Of a stretch of 64,000 nucleotides of DNA, positions 35,568-47,782 are shown piece by piece (position 1 is the stretch's first letter; every line of letters starts with the position of its first letter). Under the pieces are notes generated by a model that saw nothing but the letters and a program-made list of their open reading frames with translations, was not told where the DNA came from and did no database searches. The translations under genes and the position numbers were made by a program. Source of the stretch: Henckelia pumila (Eukaryota; Streptophyta; Magnoliopsida; Lamiales; Gesneriaceae). The stretch spans positions 7,688,001 to 7,752,000 of the forward strand of contig NW_027331831.1 of assembly GCF_033568475.1 (NCBI RefSeq), given 5' to 3'.

Positions 35568-36438
35568 AAAGTATATTGCATTTCTTCGATTCCTTCTATT
35601 ATTATTTTTTACAAAAGTTATTATTTATAGGCGTGGTGCTATGCCAAATTAATAAGAAAAAGGATCAAAATTGATGATAAGAAATGAATAACGAATATGC
35701 GTAATATTATCTAAAATCCTCGAATGCGTAACTTCAATTCTCGGGATACCAAGAATTCCAGGATGTGAAATAAATAATATGGAGAAACTAGAAAAGGATA
35801 CTATTCTTAGTCCAATTTTGTGGACAATCGGTCCCCAAGAAAACTGACTTTTCAAAAATTGTACTTTTTTTTTTCCTCATGTTTTTTGAGTATACATATT
35901 GCACACGACTCATTATGTAAATTATTTCGCAATGTTTCTCACAATTAATGGATGGTTGATTAGCTTATAATTTGAAATGACATAACAAAAACGAAAACAC
36001 ACTGTAGTTGGTGTCAAATATATATATATTTAAAAATCCCCATTCAAATTATTGACAAGTGTCTAATATGGTGTGAAATATGTGGAATATACACTCAACT
36101 ATATAGTCTATAACGAAACCAAATATACATGCGACAATTTTAAATTTAAAGCTAAACCCACATCATATTCAAACAGTACGATTTCCAATGTAAATCTCAA
36201 TTTTCTTCAATCACCTTTGATAAAATTATCGGAGAGCATTGATTGTGAATGTGATGCATGTGAATTGACATCACCAGTGACGAAAATGAATTCTATTATT
36301 TGTTTTCCAATGAAAATAAAATTGCGTGTATACACTATATAAAACCCCCATTTTTCTTTCAAAGTTTGAATGGACTAAAGCCCACCCCCTGTATTTAAAG
36401 AGGTCCTTGTCTGGCTACGAAGGATGTATGAGTTTGGT
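35568..36438. other. intergenic
   Basis: No gene was recognised. Short frames at 35649-35855 and 36073-36342 lack known motifs. Confidence 0.5.
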
Positions 36439-36455
36439 AAAATACGTGAACATTT

Positions 36456-36520
36456 TGTGTTAGTTCGGAGTTTACTTAGTGTATTGAAAGGTAGCGGTTG
36501 TGGGTTCTCACGTCATAAAA
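36456..36520 (+). repeat. 5'-truncated SINE copy with 17-bp target duplication
   Basis: Only the SINE tail remains (GTTAGTTCGGAGTTTACTTA ... CTCACGTCATAAAA). It is flanked by AAAATACGTGAACATTT (36439-36455) and AAAATACGTGAATATTT (36521-36537), a long duplication with one mismatch, as LINE-mediated insertion produces. Confidence 0.8.
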
Positions 36521-36604
36521 AAAATACGTGAATATTTGACATGTTGTTATAGTTTTAATTTTCTTATCAACATTTCATCGGATGATTTTGTCACACATAA
36601 TTTA

Positions 36605-36692
36605 TTCATCGTAGTTTACCTGAGTAACGTGTCTAATGCACAATAAAAAAATAAAAAATAATGGTTACGGATTCACGTAACATTAAAAAAAA
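36605..36692 (+). repeat. degenerate SINE tail
   Basis: TAGTTTACCTGAGTAACGTG, TAATGGTTACGGATTCACGT and an A-run follow the order of the SINE 3' half with gaps. Confidence 0.5.
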
Positions 36693-37080
36693 AAACTTGT
36701 TCAGCTGTAGAAAATAATTGATTAGTAGAATTGTGGTTTCCACTTAACAAATAATGTTAGGATTATAAAATATTATTAATTTAAATTTTTATAAATAATA
36801 TATTATTTAATCGATAAATTAATAATTAATTATTTTAAAGAGTTTTTCCATTTGTTTCAGTGAATATAAATTTGTTTTTACTAATATCTTAATCATACTT
36901 TTTGAAATAATATAAAAAAATCATTTATATATATATATATAAAGTGAGTGATTTAAATTTAATTGTTTTTAATAATTAAATAATATTAATTTTACTGCCT
37001 AATCAAATAAATTCACAAGATAATATGAGTCAGATGCCTCTGAAATTGATCATATGGAATAACGCATTTATAGCAATATT

Positions 37081-37321
37081 TGTTGTGAAAAAGTAAAAAT
37101 TTATGGTAAAAAGTAAAAACTTTAAAACTCAAAATATATCAAACTCTATACTTTATAATATTTTTCTCTCAACTCAATTGCGATTTTCATCACAAATGAA
37201 AACCTATTTATAGATCCACATTTGAGATTAGTCCAAAAGTTAATATATCACCATCTACATCATCACACACTAATTTTCAACATTTTACAACTCAATATTC
37301 AACATTTAACATTCAACTTTA

Positions 37322-37370
<49 letters not shown>

Positions 37371-37378
37371 TTTCAACA
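37081..37378 (-). repeat. 3' LTR of the minus-strand copia element
   Basis: In plus orientation it starts TGTTGTGAAAAAG and ends TTTTCAACA. It contains an (AAT)n expansion at 37321-37366 that is much shorter in the partner LTR. Confidence 0.92.
37321..37366. repeat. (AAT)n microsatellite inside the LTR
   Basis: About 15 units, against about 5 at the same site in the partner LTR (near 43061-43075). Confidence 0.95.
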
Positions 37379-37543
37379 CTTCCCCTTGTGATGATGATCG
37401 TAATATGATGATTGTCTTCATTACATGTTTTATACTGTCTCGTTAAAAACCTTACTAGAAAAAACCCAGTGGGATAAAAATCATAGTAAGAAAAAAAGAG
37501 TACAGCCACGTTAACTCCCCCTCATGTTAACATGAGTGATTCT

Positions 37544-40500
37544 TTACATATTTCGTAGATTGCGCATCCCAATGTTATATATATGTTTTCTGAATATTGT
37601 CGTAGAAAGTGCCTTTGTGAAGAGATCTGATGAGTTCTCACTTGATTGAATATAACAGATATCAATATATTTGTTCTTCTCAAGTTCTTGAGTGTAGGCA
37701 AAGAACTTTGGGGAGATATGTTTGGTTCTGTCACTTTTGATGTATCCTTCTTTCATTTGAGCAATACATGCAGCATTATCTTCATACAGTGTTACATGCT
37801 TCTTGTCTACTGATAATCCACAAAAAATTTGGATATGTTGTGTCATTGATTTTAGCCAAACATATTTATGACTTGCTTCATGTAGCGCAATAATCTCAGC
37901 GTGATTTGATGAAGCTTTTACGAGTGTTTGTTTCTGTGAACGCCAAGAAATTGCGGTGCCTCCACGAGTAAATACATATCCGGTTTGGGAACGTGTCTTA
38001 TGTGGATCAGATAAATATCCAGCATCGGCATAACCAATGATACTTTGATTGGTGTCTTTTGAGTACAAAAGTCTCAAATCTGTCATTCCTCGTAGATAAC
38101 GAAATATATGTTTAATTCCGTTTCATTGCCTTTTTGTTGGATATGAACTGAATCTTGCCAATAAATTTACAGCAAAAGATATATCAGGTCTAGTACAATT
38201 TTCAAGATACATAAGGGCACCAATGACACTTAGATATGGTACTTCTGGACCAAGAATAACTTCATCATCTTCACATGGATGAAATGGATCATTTTTTATG
38301 TTTAATGATCTTGCAACCATTGGAGTACTTAATGGATTTGATTTATCCATATTAAAACGTTTAAGAATCTTTTCTGTATAATTTGTCTGGTGAACAAAAA
38401 TTCCACATTCTTTTTGTTCGATTTGCAAACCCAGACAGTACTTGGTTTTTCCAAGATCCTTCAATTCGAATTCTTCCTTCAAGTACATCATAACTTCTTG
38501 AATTTATTTATTCGTTCCAATGATGTATAAATCATCATCATATACATCAATAATTACACATCCGGATGTTGTTTTCTTGATGAAAACACAAGGGCATATT
38601 GGATCATTTACATATCTCTTTTTCATCAAGTGCTCACTTAGCCGATTATACCACATTCGGCCGGATTGCTTCAACCCATATAATGATCTTTGCAATTTTA
38701 CAGAATAAAATTCTTTAGGTTTTGAACTTTGTGCTTCAGGTATCTTAAATCTTTCATGGATTTTCATGTATATATCACTATCAAGTGATCCATATAAGTA
38801 AGCTGTAACAATATCCATAAGACACATTTCCAAATTTTCAGATACTGCCAAACTAATCAAATATCGAAATGTAATAGCATCCATAACAGGAGAATACGTT
38901 TCTTCATAATCAATTTCAGGCCTTTGAGAAAAACCTTGTGCAACAAGTCTAGCTTTATATCTGACTATTTCATTTTTCTCATTTCTCTTTCGAATAAAAA
39001 CCCATTTGTATCCAACAGGTTTCACACCTTCAGGTGTGAGGACTATAGGTCCAAAAACATTACGTTTATTTAGCGAATCCAATTCAACCTGGATGACATC
39101 TTTCCATTTGGCACAATCATAACGAGTTTTACATTCACCAAAAGATTTTGGTTCATGATCCTCATTTTCATTTATGATGTCACAAGCCACATTATAAGAA
39201 AATATCTCATCAATATCTTCTATATATTTTCGGTTTCATATTTTTTCAGTATTAATATAATTGATAGAGATTTCATGATTCTCGTCAATTTGTGGTTCTG
39301 ACATAACATTTTCATCATCAGGTGTTTCTTCTGGAACACCATTTTCTATTTTATGATCATCGTGTTTCTCTATGCCTTTTCTTTTCCGCGAATTTTTATC
39401 CTTGGAACCGACTGGCCTTCCACGCTTCAAGCGTTTTATGACATCATGAGTGTTTTCAATTTGTTTCTTTGAAATTTTAATTCGAGCAGGGGCATTTACA
39501 ACATGTATATATGATTTTGTTACCCCTTTTGTGTCTGCAAATGCATCTGACATTTGATTTGCAATTCTTTGCAAGTGCACAATTTGCTGTACATTTTTCT
39601 CACACTGTTTGGTCCTTGGATCCAAATGTAACAATAATGGTACATACCATGTGATTTTTTTTCGATGTGTTTCTTTTCTCCCCCAAATACTGGTAAGATT
39701 TCTTCATTAAAATGACAATCAGCAAAGCGTGCTGTACACACATCGTCTGTCTGAGGCTCAAGATATCGAATGATTGATGGACTATCATAACCGATATAAA
39801 TACCGATTTTTCTTTGAGGACCCATTTTTTATCGTTGAGGTGGTGCAATAGGCACATACACCATACATCCAAAAATTCTCAGATGAGAAATATTTGGTTC
39901 TTTACCAAATGCAAGATGCAATGGGGAGAATTTATGATATGCACTTGTTCTAATGCGAATTAATGCCGCAGCATGTAAAATTGCATGTCCTCATATAGAA
40001 ATAGGGAGTTTTGTTCTCATAATCATTGGTCTAGCAATCAGTTGTAGACGTTTAATGAATGATTCAGCTAATCCATTTTGTGTATGAACATGATCAACAG
40101 GATGTTCAACAATAATTCCCATTGACATACAATAGTCATTGAAAGTTTGAGAAGTAAATTCTCCAGCATTATCAAGTCTTATTTTCTTGATTGTATAATC
40201 GAAAAATTGATTTCGCAATTTTATTATTTGAGCCATTAATCTTGCAAATGCCACATTTCGAGTTGACAATAAGCATACATGTGACCATCTGCTAGAGGCA
40301 TCAATAAATACCATAAAATATCAAAATGGTCCACATGGCGGATGAATTGACCCACAAATATCACCCTGAATACGTTCAAGAAATATGGGTGATTTTGTTT
40401 GGATTTTAGCTGGCGATGATCTTATAATAAGTTTTCCAAGAGAACATGATTTACATTCAAACTTATTATTCTGAACGATCTTCTGGTCATTCAATGGATG

Positions 40501-41042
40501 ACCATGTGTATTTTTAATAATTCTTCGCATCATTATTGAACCAGGATGTCTCAATCGATCATGTCAATTGTTAATATTGAAGAACTATTAACCACCATAT
40601 TTGATTCGATTGGTCTTATATGTGTATAATGCAATCCAGTAGGGAGCATTGATAATTTCTCAACCACATATTTTTTTCCTGATTTATATGTGGTAAGACA
40701 CATATATTTCTGATTTCCATCAATTATCGTCTCAGTATCATACCCATGAGAATATATGTCATTAAAACTCAACAAATTTCTTTTTGATTCTGGTGAATAT
40801 AAAACATCATTTATCATAAATTTTGAACCATTAGGTAACAAAAAATGTGCTTTTCCACAACCTTCAATCAAGTCTACAAGACCTGATATTGTATTCACCA
40901 TTGTTTTTGTTGGTTTTAATTTCAAGAAATATCTTTTATCTCGGAGAATAGTGTGCGTTGTTCCATTATCGGGTATGCAAACTTTCATGAGATTATTTTC
41001 TTGTTTAGCCTTGCTCATACCGTTTTCCATTTTGAACTTCAA
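37544..41042 (-). pseudogene. degenerate copia pol: protease, integrase, RT and RNase H
   Basis: Reading the minus strand from 41042 downwards, the domains follow in copia order but in several broken frames. The protease has PDNGTTHTIL, with Asn replacing the Ser or Thr of the D(S/T)G active site. The integrase begins with an HRLRHPG-like zinc region and continues with VFIDASSRWSH, RLDNAGEF and the end near 39236. The RT segment 38504-39190 has YKARLVAQGF, LMDIVTAYLYG and VYDDDLYI where YVDD is expected. Then comes an RT/connection segment at 38123-38491. The RNase H is at 37544-38086 with YADAGYLSD and DLFTKAL. A TGA replaces the Trp codon in RQWNGIK at about 38126. It cannot be functional. 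Confidence 0.92.
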
Positions 41043-41370
41043 AAAAAATTATGCAATAAAGAAAATCAATGATAATATATATATGCAAAATATAACATGT
41101 TTCATAAGAATGCATGAAAAATATAGTATGTTACATTCCAGTCCCACCAATATATTAATCAATGTTCTCGAAATCATTTGAAAAATCGACAGCATTGAAA
41201 TAAGTTGAACCACTTAAATGGTTACTGTTTTCAACAAATTGGTCTTTTTTTTCCCTTTATCGATACATTAAAGAGCTTATATAAGTGCTCAGGGATACGT
41301 GACCAATGTTTTGGAGTGCCACATTTATAACAAACACTCTCATATCTTTTTGAGTGATTTTTATTTTCAC

Positions 41371-41711
41371 TCATATTTTCATGCTGCCTTTTTGGGTGGT
41401 TCGTGACTTTCTTTTGAGATTAGTTATTGAAGTAACTATCTCGATTATTTTTATATCCACGGCCATGACCACGACCGCGATCATTTCTACGCCCACATTC
41501 ATGACCACATCCTCGACCTCGACCAAAATATAGTTTATGCCTTTGATTTTGGTTTTCATTTTTACTTACGACATTTGGCAAAGTTTAAATTCGTTGCTTC
41601 TGGAAATGCCGTAGATACATTGGATCGGGATTGATGATTTCTCATTAACAATTCTTTGTTTTTTTCTAGTGATATCGAGAGCAACGAATTTAAACTTTGC
41701 CAAATTTGACA
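41371..41711 (-). pseudogene. collapsed gag: N-terminus and RG-rich C-terminus only
   Basis: On the minus strand 41711 starts MSNLAKFKFVALDIT, the usual start of gag in this copia group. About 60 bp later the sequence jumps, and from about 41530 an arginine/glycine-rich segment (GRGRGCGHECGRRN, RGRGHGRGYK) typical of the gag C-terminus follows. Almost all of gag (normally 200 or more residues) is missing. The junction holds an inverted copy of the start: TTTAAATTCGTTGCT at about 41584 against AGCAACGAATTTAAA at about 41681. Confidence 0.75.
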
Positions 41712-42146
41712 TGGTGGTACTAGAAAAATAACAATGCATTTTATTAGTTAATTTCCATTAATATGACAATACAAAATAATGGATAAACGATGAGTACAAG
41801 TATGTTTAAAAATATATGAAAAGTGTGCGGTGGATAATCGCAGTGAGTACAAAACTCGTGAGCATGATGATCATAATCGTTATGAAAAATAGCCTTATAA
41901 ATGTCATCATCTTCATCTTCGAAAAAACCAAGGAGAAAATATTTTGAGAGAAATAGTGAATTTTGGTGTGATTGAAAATGAGTTTAAGTGAACATATTTA
42001 TAGGCAAAAAACTAGCCGTTTTGTTACCGTTTGTGACCGTTGGATGTAAGAAAAAATCGAGTATGTGTTGAATAAAAATTCGTGATAATCATGTGATGCA
42101 TATAATGATAATGATAATCATAATTAAATAATTATGTATATCATAT

Positions 42147-42705
42147 CATATTATTATAAATTCGGTGTCATAGACATTCTTTTATATAATATATTATATG
42201 ATATTATACTAATATGATTAGTATATAATACACAATAATATATATCATATCACGTTATTATAAGATCAGTGTCATAGACAATATTTTATATAATAACATG
42301 AAATTATATATTAATATAGTTAGTATATATATATAATAAATATATATCATATCACGTTATTATAAGGTCAGTGTCATATACAGCCTTTTATATAATAACA
42401 TGAAATTATATATTAATACAGTTAGTATATATACATAATAAATATATATTATATCACGTTATTATAAGGTCAGTGTCATAGACAGCCTTTTATATAATAA
42501 CATGAAATTATATATTAATACAGTTGGTATATATATATATATAATATTTATATATATATAATTAATATATATAATATCACATTATTATAATTATATATAT
42601 AATATATATATATAATTAATATATATAATATCACATTATTATAATGTCGGTGTCATAGACAACCTTTTATATAATAACATGAAATTATATATTCATATAT
42701 ATACA
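42147..42705. repeat. tandem repeat of ~102 bp in the copia leader
   Basis: CAGTGTCATAGACA or CGGTGTCATAGACA recurs at 42163, 42267, 42369, 42471 and 42648. Spacings are about 102-104 bp, with a final 177 bp stretched by an AT expansion. Each unit also carries TTTTATATAATAACATGAAA. It lies between the 5' LTR and gag. Confidence 0.88.
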
Positions 42706-42826
42706 TAAAAAATATATAAACAATAAAATAAATATACTTATATACTTGTTGAATATTTTTGTCTTCTCTTTGTGTTTTGGAGCGTCGGAAATTATAGAGA
42801 ACATTCGAGTGATCGTGCTGATAACG

Positions 42827-43089
42827 TGTTGTGAAAAATAAAAATTTATGGTAAAAAGTAAAAACTCAAAAACTCAAAATATATCAAGCTCTACGCTTTA
42901 TAATATTTTTCTCTCAACTCAATTGTGATTTTCATCACAAATGAAGACCTATTTATAGATCCACATTTGAGATTAGTCCAAAAATTAATATATCATAATC
43001 TACATCATCACACACTAATTTTCAACATTTTACAACTCAATATTCAACATTCAACTTTAAATAATAATAATAATAACAAATTTTCAACA
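42827..43089 (-). repeat. 5' LTR of the minus-strand copia element
   Basis: It aligns with 37081-37378 end to end (TGTTGTGAAAA to TTTTCAACA) with scattered substitutions and a shorter AAT run. Confidence 0.92.
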
Positions 43090-43386
43090 ATACCAATTAT
43101 TCTTAATTTTTGTTTTATAGTTTGAGAAGGAGACACCGGAACTCTTGGAAGCACTTATAAAACTTTAAGATTAATAAACTTAATTTTAAAAAAGAAACAA
43201 AGGAATAATATTTTATTAAATTATAGTTTTGTTTGAAATTTTAAAAAATCATTAATTTATAATGTTTATGAGTTAATGAGATCCTATCATATATGTGTTT
43301 CAAAAAAAAATCATATCATATAGGTAATACTCAAATAATTCATTTAAGGGTCCATATATCAACATATATACATAATTAATAGAGTA

Positions 43387-43548
43387 ACACTCTTGTGCAA
43401 CGGTCTCATTCGTGAGACGGGTCAACCCTATCCATATTTATAATAATAAGTAATACTTTTGACATAAAATGTAATACTTTTTAATGGATAACCCATATAA
43501 GAGACCCGTCACACGAATATGACCCGTGCAACGGTTGCATACAAGTGT
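43387..43548. mobile_element. MITE of the GAGACGGGTC type
   Basis: The left ACACTCTTGTGCAACGG ... GTGAGACGGGTCAACCC and right GACCCGTCACACGAATATG ... GCATACAAGTGT are imperfect inverted repeats. The interior (CCATATTTATAATAATAAGT, ACATAAAATGTAATACTTTT) is, from memory, a dispersed repeat found in many dicots. Confidence 0.65.
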
Positions 43549-45186
43549 TTGCCATTAATATTATATGATTGACATGATAAATCATGGATTGTTAGATCTC
43601 CTATTAGGATAATACTCTTAAGATACGTTGAACTAAAACTTTTATGAGATAAAAATTTTCCGGAAATTTATTATATAATAACAAGTTGATTAGATACGTC
43701 CTCAAATATATTCTTTTAATATCTGATTGAGAAAGCGATTGACTTGCCAGCACATAATGAGTTAATCAACCAAAGTTGAAGGCGATAATAATAATCTCAC
43801 TCGGAAATTGTAGACAATACCACAAAAACTCGAGAAAGATTGGATTAATTTAATGAGATAAATATTTTTCTCTACTTGACCAATTAAAAATAATTTTTTT
43901 ATCAAAATATTACTTCTAATTTTATATGTGGATCAAATTGACTTGTTTATGCATGAAATGATCATCTCACAAAATACATGCTTATTCATACTCATTCGAC
44001 GACATGGTTATATGGTAGACCCGACTCATCCTGAAATAATTTCCATTTTCACCAATTTTATATATAAATAAATATATATAGATATATATATATATGTATA
44101 TAGTGCATTTTTTATTTTTTATTTTATTTTTTGCCTTTTGGGGATAAATTACTTTACATGCGATGTCGTGATCGAGCTTGCTAATTGTCGATTGTTTAAT
44201 TACCTTTACATATTTTATTTTTACTTTCTAGAAAAATTACTTTTATATATTTGAAGGCAAAAGGAAAGTTCCAAAATTTCAAAGCTGCTTTGCAAAGACC
44301 ATTTCAGTCAATTTCGTTCTAGAACCTGATATAAAAACCAATTTATTATATGATAGTTCTCATGTATGACAAATCGAGCAGATTAATGTACATAAAAATA
44401 TCGAACAGATTAATATGCATAAACAATAATTTTTTTGAAATAAAAGATAATATATTTCAATTGTCGAGTCAAGCAGGATAGTCGCCTCTCAAAATAACCC
44501 GTGAGACATTTCATTAGAGTTTTTTTTTGCATATTCTATAGGTAAATTACGAAATTATATGATATTAGCCCGTGAATGATGTTTAAGTTCGTGAAGTACG
44601 TTTACTTGGAACCATTGTTGAGTTTCAATTCTCTATCAAAGTTTTTTTTTGGACTAGCTTATCGTACTTGTGATAGGTGCAAGTTTCATCTTACCAAAAA
44701 ATATATATATTTATACGTTATTATGATTATCACAACAATATAATAATAACGCGTATTGTGCAACGAGATGGAGTGTGTACTCAGTAAATTGAACTATTTT
44801 AGCCATTTATTTTAAGTGTATTATGAAAAAGATCAACACGATCTATATATATATAATGAAAAGTAACATATCTATTACAATCTATTTATTTTGAGCTTCT
44901 CTAACTCATACGGCAACATGGTACACGCGCTATTAATTGTTGTGTGGACAAACAAAAATTTAAATTAATTTGCTCATAGTCTTTGTCAACTCCTATGAAT
45001 ATTATATTGGCCTTGGCAAGTTTTGTTTATTTTGACCCTGATATTTTGTGGGCTGAGTCTGAAAAATGGGCCAAATCCATTCTTTGACTTTCCAACGAGA
45101 AAGCTTTACTGTTTGCAGATGACCAGCCCAAAAAAGTATCGTTTTGGAAAATCAAAATGGAAAGAGTATTCATTTGCGTAGTTTGT
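43549..45186. other. intergenic
   Basis: No gene was recognised. A short fragment CCCGTGAGACATTTCATTAG near 44500 resembles the previous MITE's terminus. Confidence 0.55.
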
Positions 45187-45456
45187 ATAAATTAAGGGAA
45201 AATTGCGTTTTTGGTTTTGTATGTTTGTCACTTTGCGATTTTAGTCCTTTATATTTTTAGATTTATGTTTGAGTCCGCTATCTTTATTTTTTTGGAAATT
45301 TTAGTCATTTTTCCTACGTGGCGCTGAAGTGGCACCAATTCAGTGCTGATGTGGAGCTGACGTGTACAATGTCACGTAAGAATTTTTGAATAAAAAAGAT
45401 CAAAATTGCCAAAAAATCATAACATGCAACGATATCCTACTCGTTAGCAATGATAA

Positions 45457-46866
45457 GTGATCATCTCGTTCGGTTTTGAGATGAATTTGGTTGATGATTG
45501 TGTATACCATAAGTTCAGTGGGAGCAAGCATATTTTTTTGGTTTTATACGTTGATGATATCCTACTCGCTAGCAACGATATAGATATGTTGCATGACACC
45601 AAGAGATTTCTAGCTAAGAATTTTGAGATGAAAGATCTTGGTGATGCATCATTTGTACTGGGTATCCAGATACATCGGGATCGCTCTCGAGGTATGCTTG
45701 GATTATCACAGAAAGGCTATATCGAGAAGGTTCTCAAGCGATATGAGATGCAAGATTGTAAACCAGGTGATACCCCTGTGGCTAAAGGAGACAAATTCAG
45801 TCTCAATCAGTGTCCCAAGAATTTGGTTGATGATTGTGTATACCATAAGTTCAGTGGGAGCAAGCATATTTTTTTTGTTTTATACGTTGATGATATCCTA
45901 CTCGCTAGCAACGATATAGATATGTTGCATGACACCAAGAGATTTTTAGCTAAGAATTTTGAGATAAAAGATCTTGGTGATGCATCATTTGTACTGGGTA
46001 TCCAGATACATCGGGATCGCTCTCGAGGTATGCTTGGATTATCACAGAAAGGCTATATCGAGAAGGTTCTCAAGCGATATGGGATGCAAGATTGTAAACC
46101 AGGTGATACCCCTGTGGCTAAAGGAGACAAATTCAGTCTCAATCAGTGTCCCAAGAATGATTTTGAGGAAAAGGAAATGCAGAAGATTCCCTATACATCT
46201 GCAGTGGGGAGTCTAATGTATGCTCAGGTTTGTACACGTCCAGATATTGCATACGTGACAGGGATGTTGGATCGATATTTAAGTAATCCAGGAATGGATC
46301 ATTGGAAAGCAGTCAAAAGAGTTTTAAGGTACTTACAGAGAACAAAAGATTACATGCTCATGTATCGGAGGTTGGATCAGCTTGAGATCATTGGGTATAC
46401 TGACTCCGATTTTGCTGGATGCCAAGATAGTATGAAATCTACTTCAGGCTACATCTATCTCCTTGCTGGAGGTGCCATTTCTTGGAAGAGTGCTAAATAG
46501 TCTCTTATAGCCTCTTCCACTATGGCAGCAGAGTTTGTAGCATGTTACGAGGCATCAAATCATGGAATATGGCTGCGAAATTTTGTCACGGGACTGCGCA
46601 TTGTTGATGGTATTGACAGACCACTGAAGTTACATTGTGACAATAAGTCGGCAGTTTTATATTCCAATAAAAACAGGAGCTCGACGAAGTCGAAGCATAT
46701 TGACATCAAGTTCCTGGTTGTTAAAGAAAGAATTCAGAGTGGACAGTTGTCTATTGAGCATATTGGTACAAACTCCATGGTTGCGGATCCACTTACAAAG
46801 GGACTACCACCCAAATTGTTTCATGAGCATACAGCTCGTATGGGTGTTGTGTCAATTGAGGATTGA
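45457..46866 (+). pseudogene. partial copia RT-RNase H with in-frame 112-residue duplication
   Basis: One frame encodes the C-terminal part of RT and RNase H. The block from NLVDDCVYHKFSG through LYVDDILLASND to FSLNQCPKN occurs twice in tandem without breaking the frame (period 336 bp, 45484-45819 and 45820-46155). It then continues [33 protein letters not shown], a TAG at 46498-46500 (CAG in intact relatives), AAEFVACYEA, HCDNKSAV and DPLTKGLPPK. The doubled YVDD block cannot form a normal polymerase. The amber codon is a second defect. Confidence 0.92.
45484..46155 (+). repeat. 336-bp tandem duplication inside the RT
   Basis: Two adjacent copies differ at only a few bases, for example GAGATGCAAG against GGGATGCAAG, and TTTTTTTGGT against TTTTTTTTGT. 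Confidence 0.95.
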
Positions 46867-47295
46867 GGATATTCAGTTTTAGTGGGAGTTTGTAATTTTT
46901 AATGCTTTTCTGTTATAGACATTTTAAGTTATTTGGATATTTTATGCATAAATAAAGTTTCAGTTTATTCACACTCTGATTATGGCTAAAGTTTGATCTC
47001 AATAAGGTTTAGGGAGGACTAGTTGGAAATAGACATGTTATGATCACATTGCATGAAATTTCTATGCTGCACATCCATGTCATAATCCATGTCATTCAAT
47101 TGGTTTGGCATATGTGACCATTGATGGGTCTAGTTACCATAAATGTAACGAAGGCTGCTTTGATCCTATGTTGACATGATTGATGGACCGGATTTAGCGT
47201 AGATACATTCAGGACTGACAGCGGTTTTGAGCTCATAAGGTTATTTTCACAAAACATAATTATATGGTTATACACATATAGCCCAAGTGGGAGAT

Positions 47296-47782
47296 TGTTA
47301 GATCAATTTAATTAAATGGGCTTATATGTGAATAATTATGTATTGTGGGCTGTCAGTTAAGTTGAGTCCAAAATAAAATGATCAATTAAAGTTTTAAGTT
47401 ATTGGACTTTAATGTATCTAATACGACATGTGCCTTTGATGTGTAGAGACTAAAAATATAATTTTTGATTTTGTGATGGGCTGAATCAGAAATAATAGAA
47501 ATAATTAACAGAATTATCTATATAACGTGGTTATGGTCCCCAGATTACGCGTATCACGTTTCACTATCTCTAATCCCCATTATTAGAATAGAACCAGAGA
47601 GAAAACAGAGGGCTCTCAGGAAGAACGCGTAGATCTGGAAGATCAACCAGCCGTTCTCTAAAGATTTCTACAGATTTAAGACCATGGCTTCAGGTATGCT
47701 TCCGCTTTAAGTTTTTCAGATTAATCTTAATGATTTGCATGACGATTCTGGCTATAATTTTATGGATTTAATATTTTCAACA
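47296..47782 (+). repeat. 3' LTR of the nested copia element
   Basis: It is preceded by the purine tract AAGTGGGAGAT, starts TGTTAGATCAATTT and ends ATTTTCAACA just before the TGCAA duplication. No partner LTR is present. Confidence 0.85.

Larger units (their letters stand above)
37081..43089 (-). mobile_element. old, degenerate full-length Ty1/copia retrotransposon
   Basis: Read on the minus strand it has a 5' LTR (42827-43089), a primer-site-like CGTTATCAGCACGATC, a leader with tandem repeats, gag remnants, pol in broken frames, a purine tract AAGGGGAAG and a 3' LTR (37081-37378). It is the same family as the element at 1-1024. Expected 5-bp duplications are not matched (ATATT left, ATACC right), consistent with age or recombination. 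Confidence 0.93.
45430..47782 (+). mobile_element. 5'-truncated, rearranged copia element with intact target duplication
   Basis: TGCAA directly flanks both ends (45425-45429 and 47783-47787). The right end is a normal 3' LTR, but the left end begins inside reverse transcriptase sequence (GATATCCTACTCGTTAGCAA, a copy of the YVDD region) with no 5' LTR, gag, protease or integrase. The element belongs to a different copia family from the two others in the window. Confidence 0.87.

Noticed and set aside
39236-41559. Several separate frames as independent genes
   Set aside because: They are adjoining pieces of one degenerate copia pol in shifted frames.
42147-42705. Regularly spaced repeats considered as a CRISPR-like array or centromeric satellite
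   Set aside because: Units are directly tandem, A/T-rich and confined to a retrotransposon leader.
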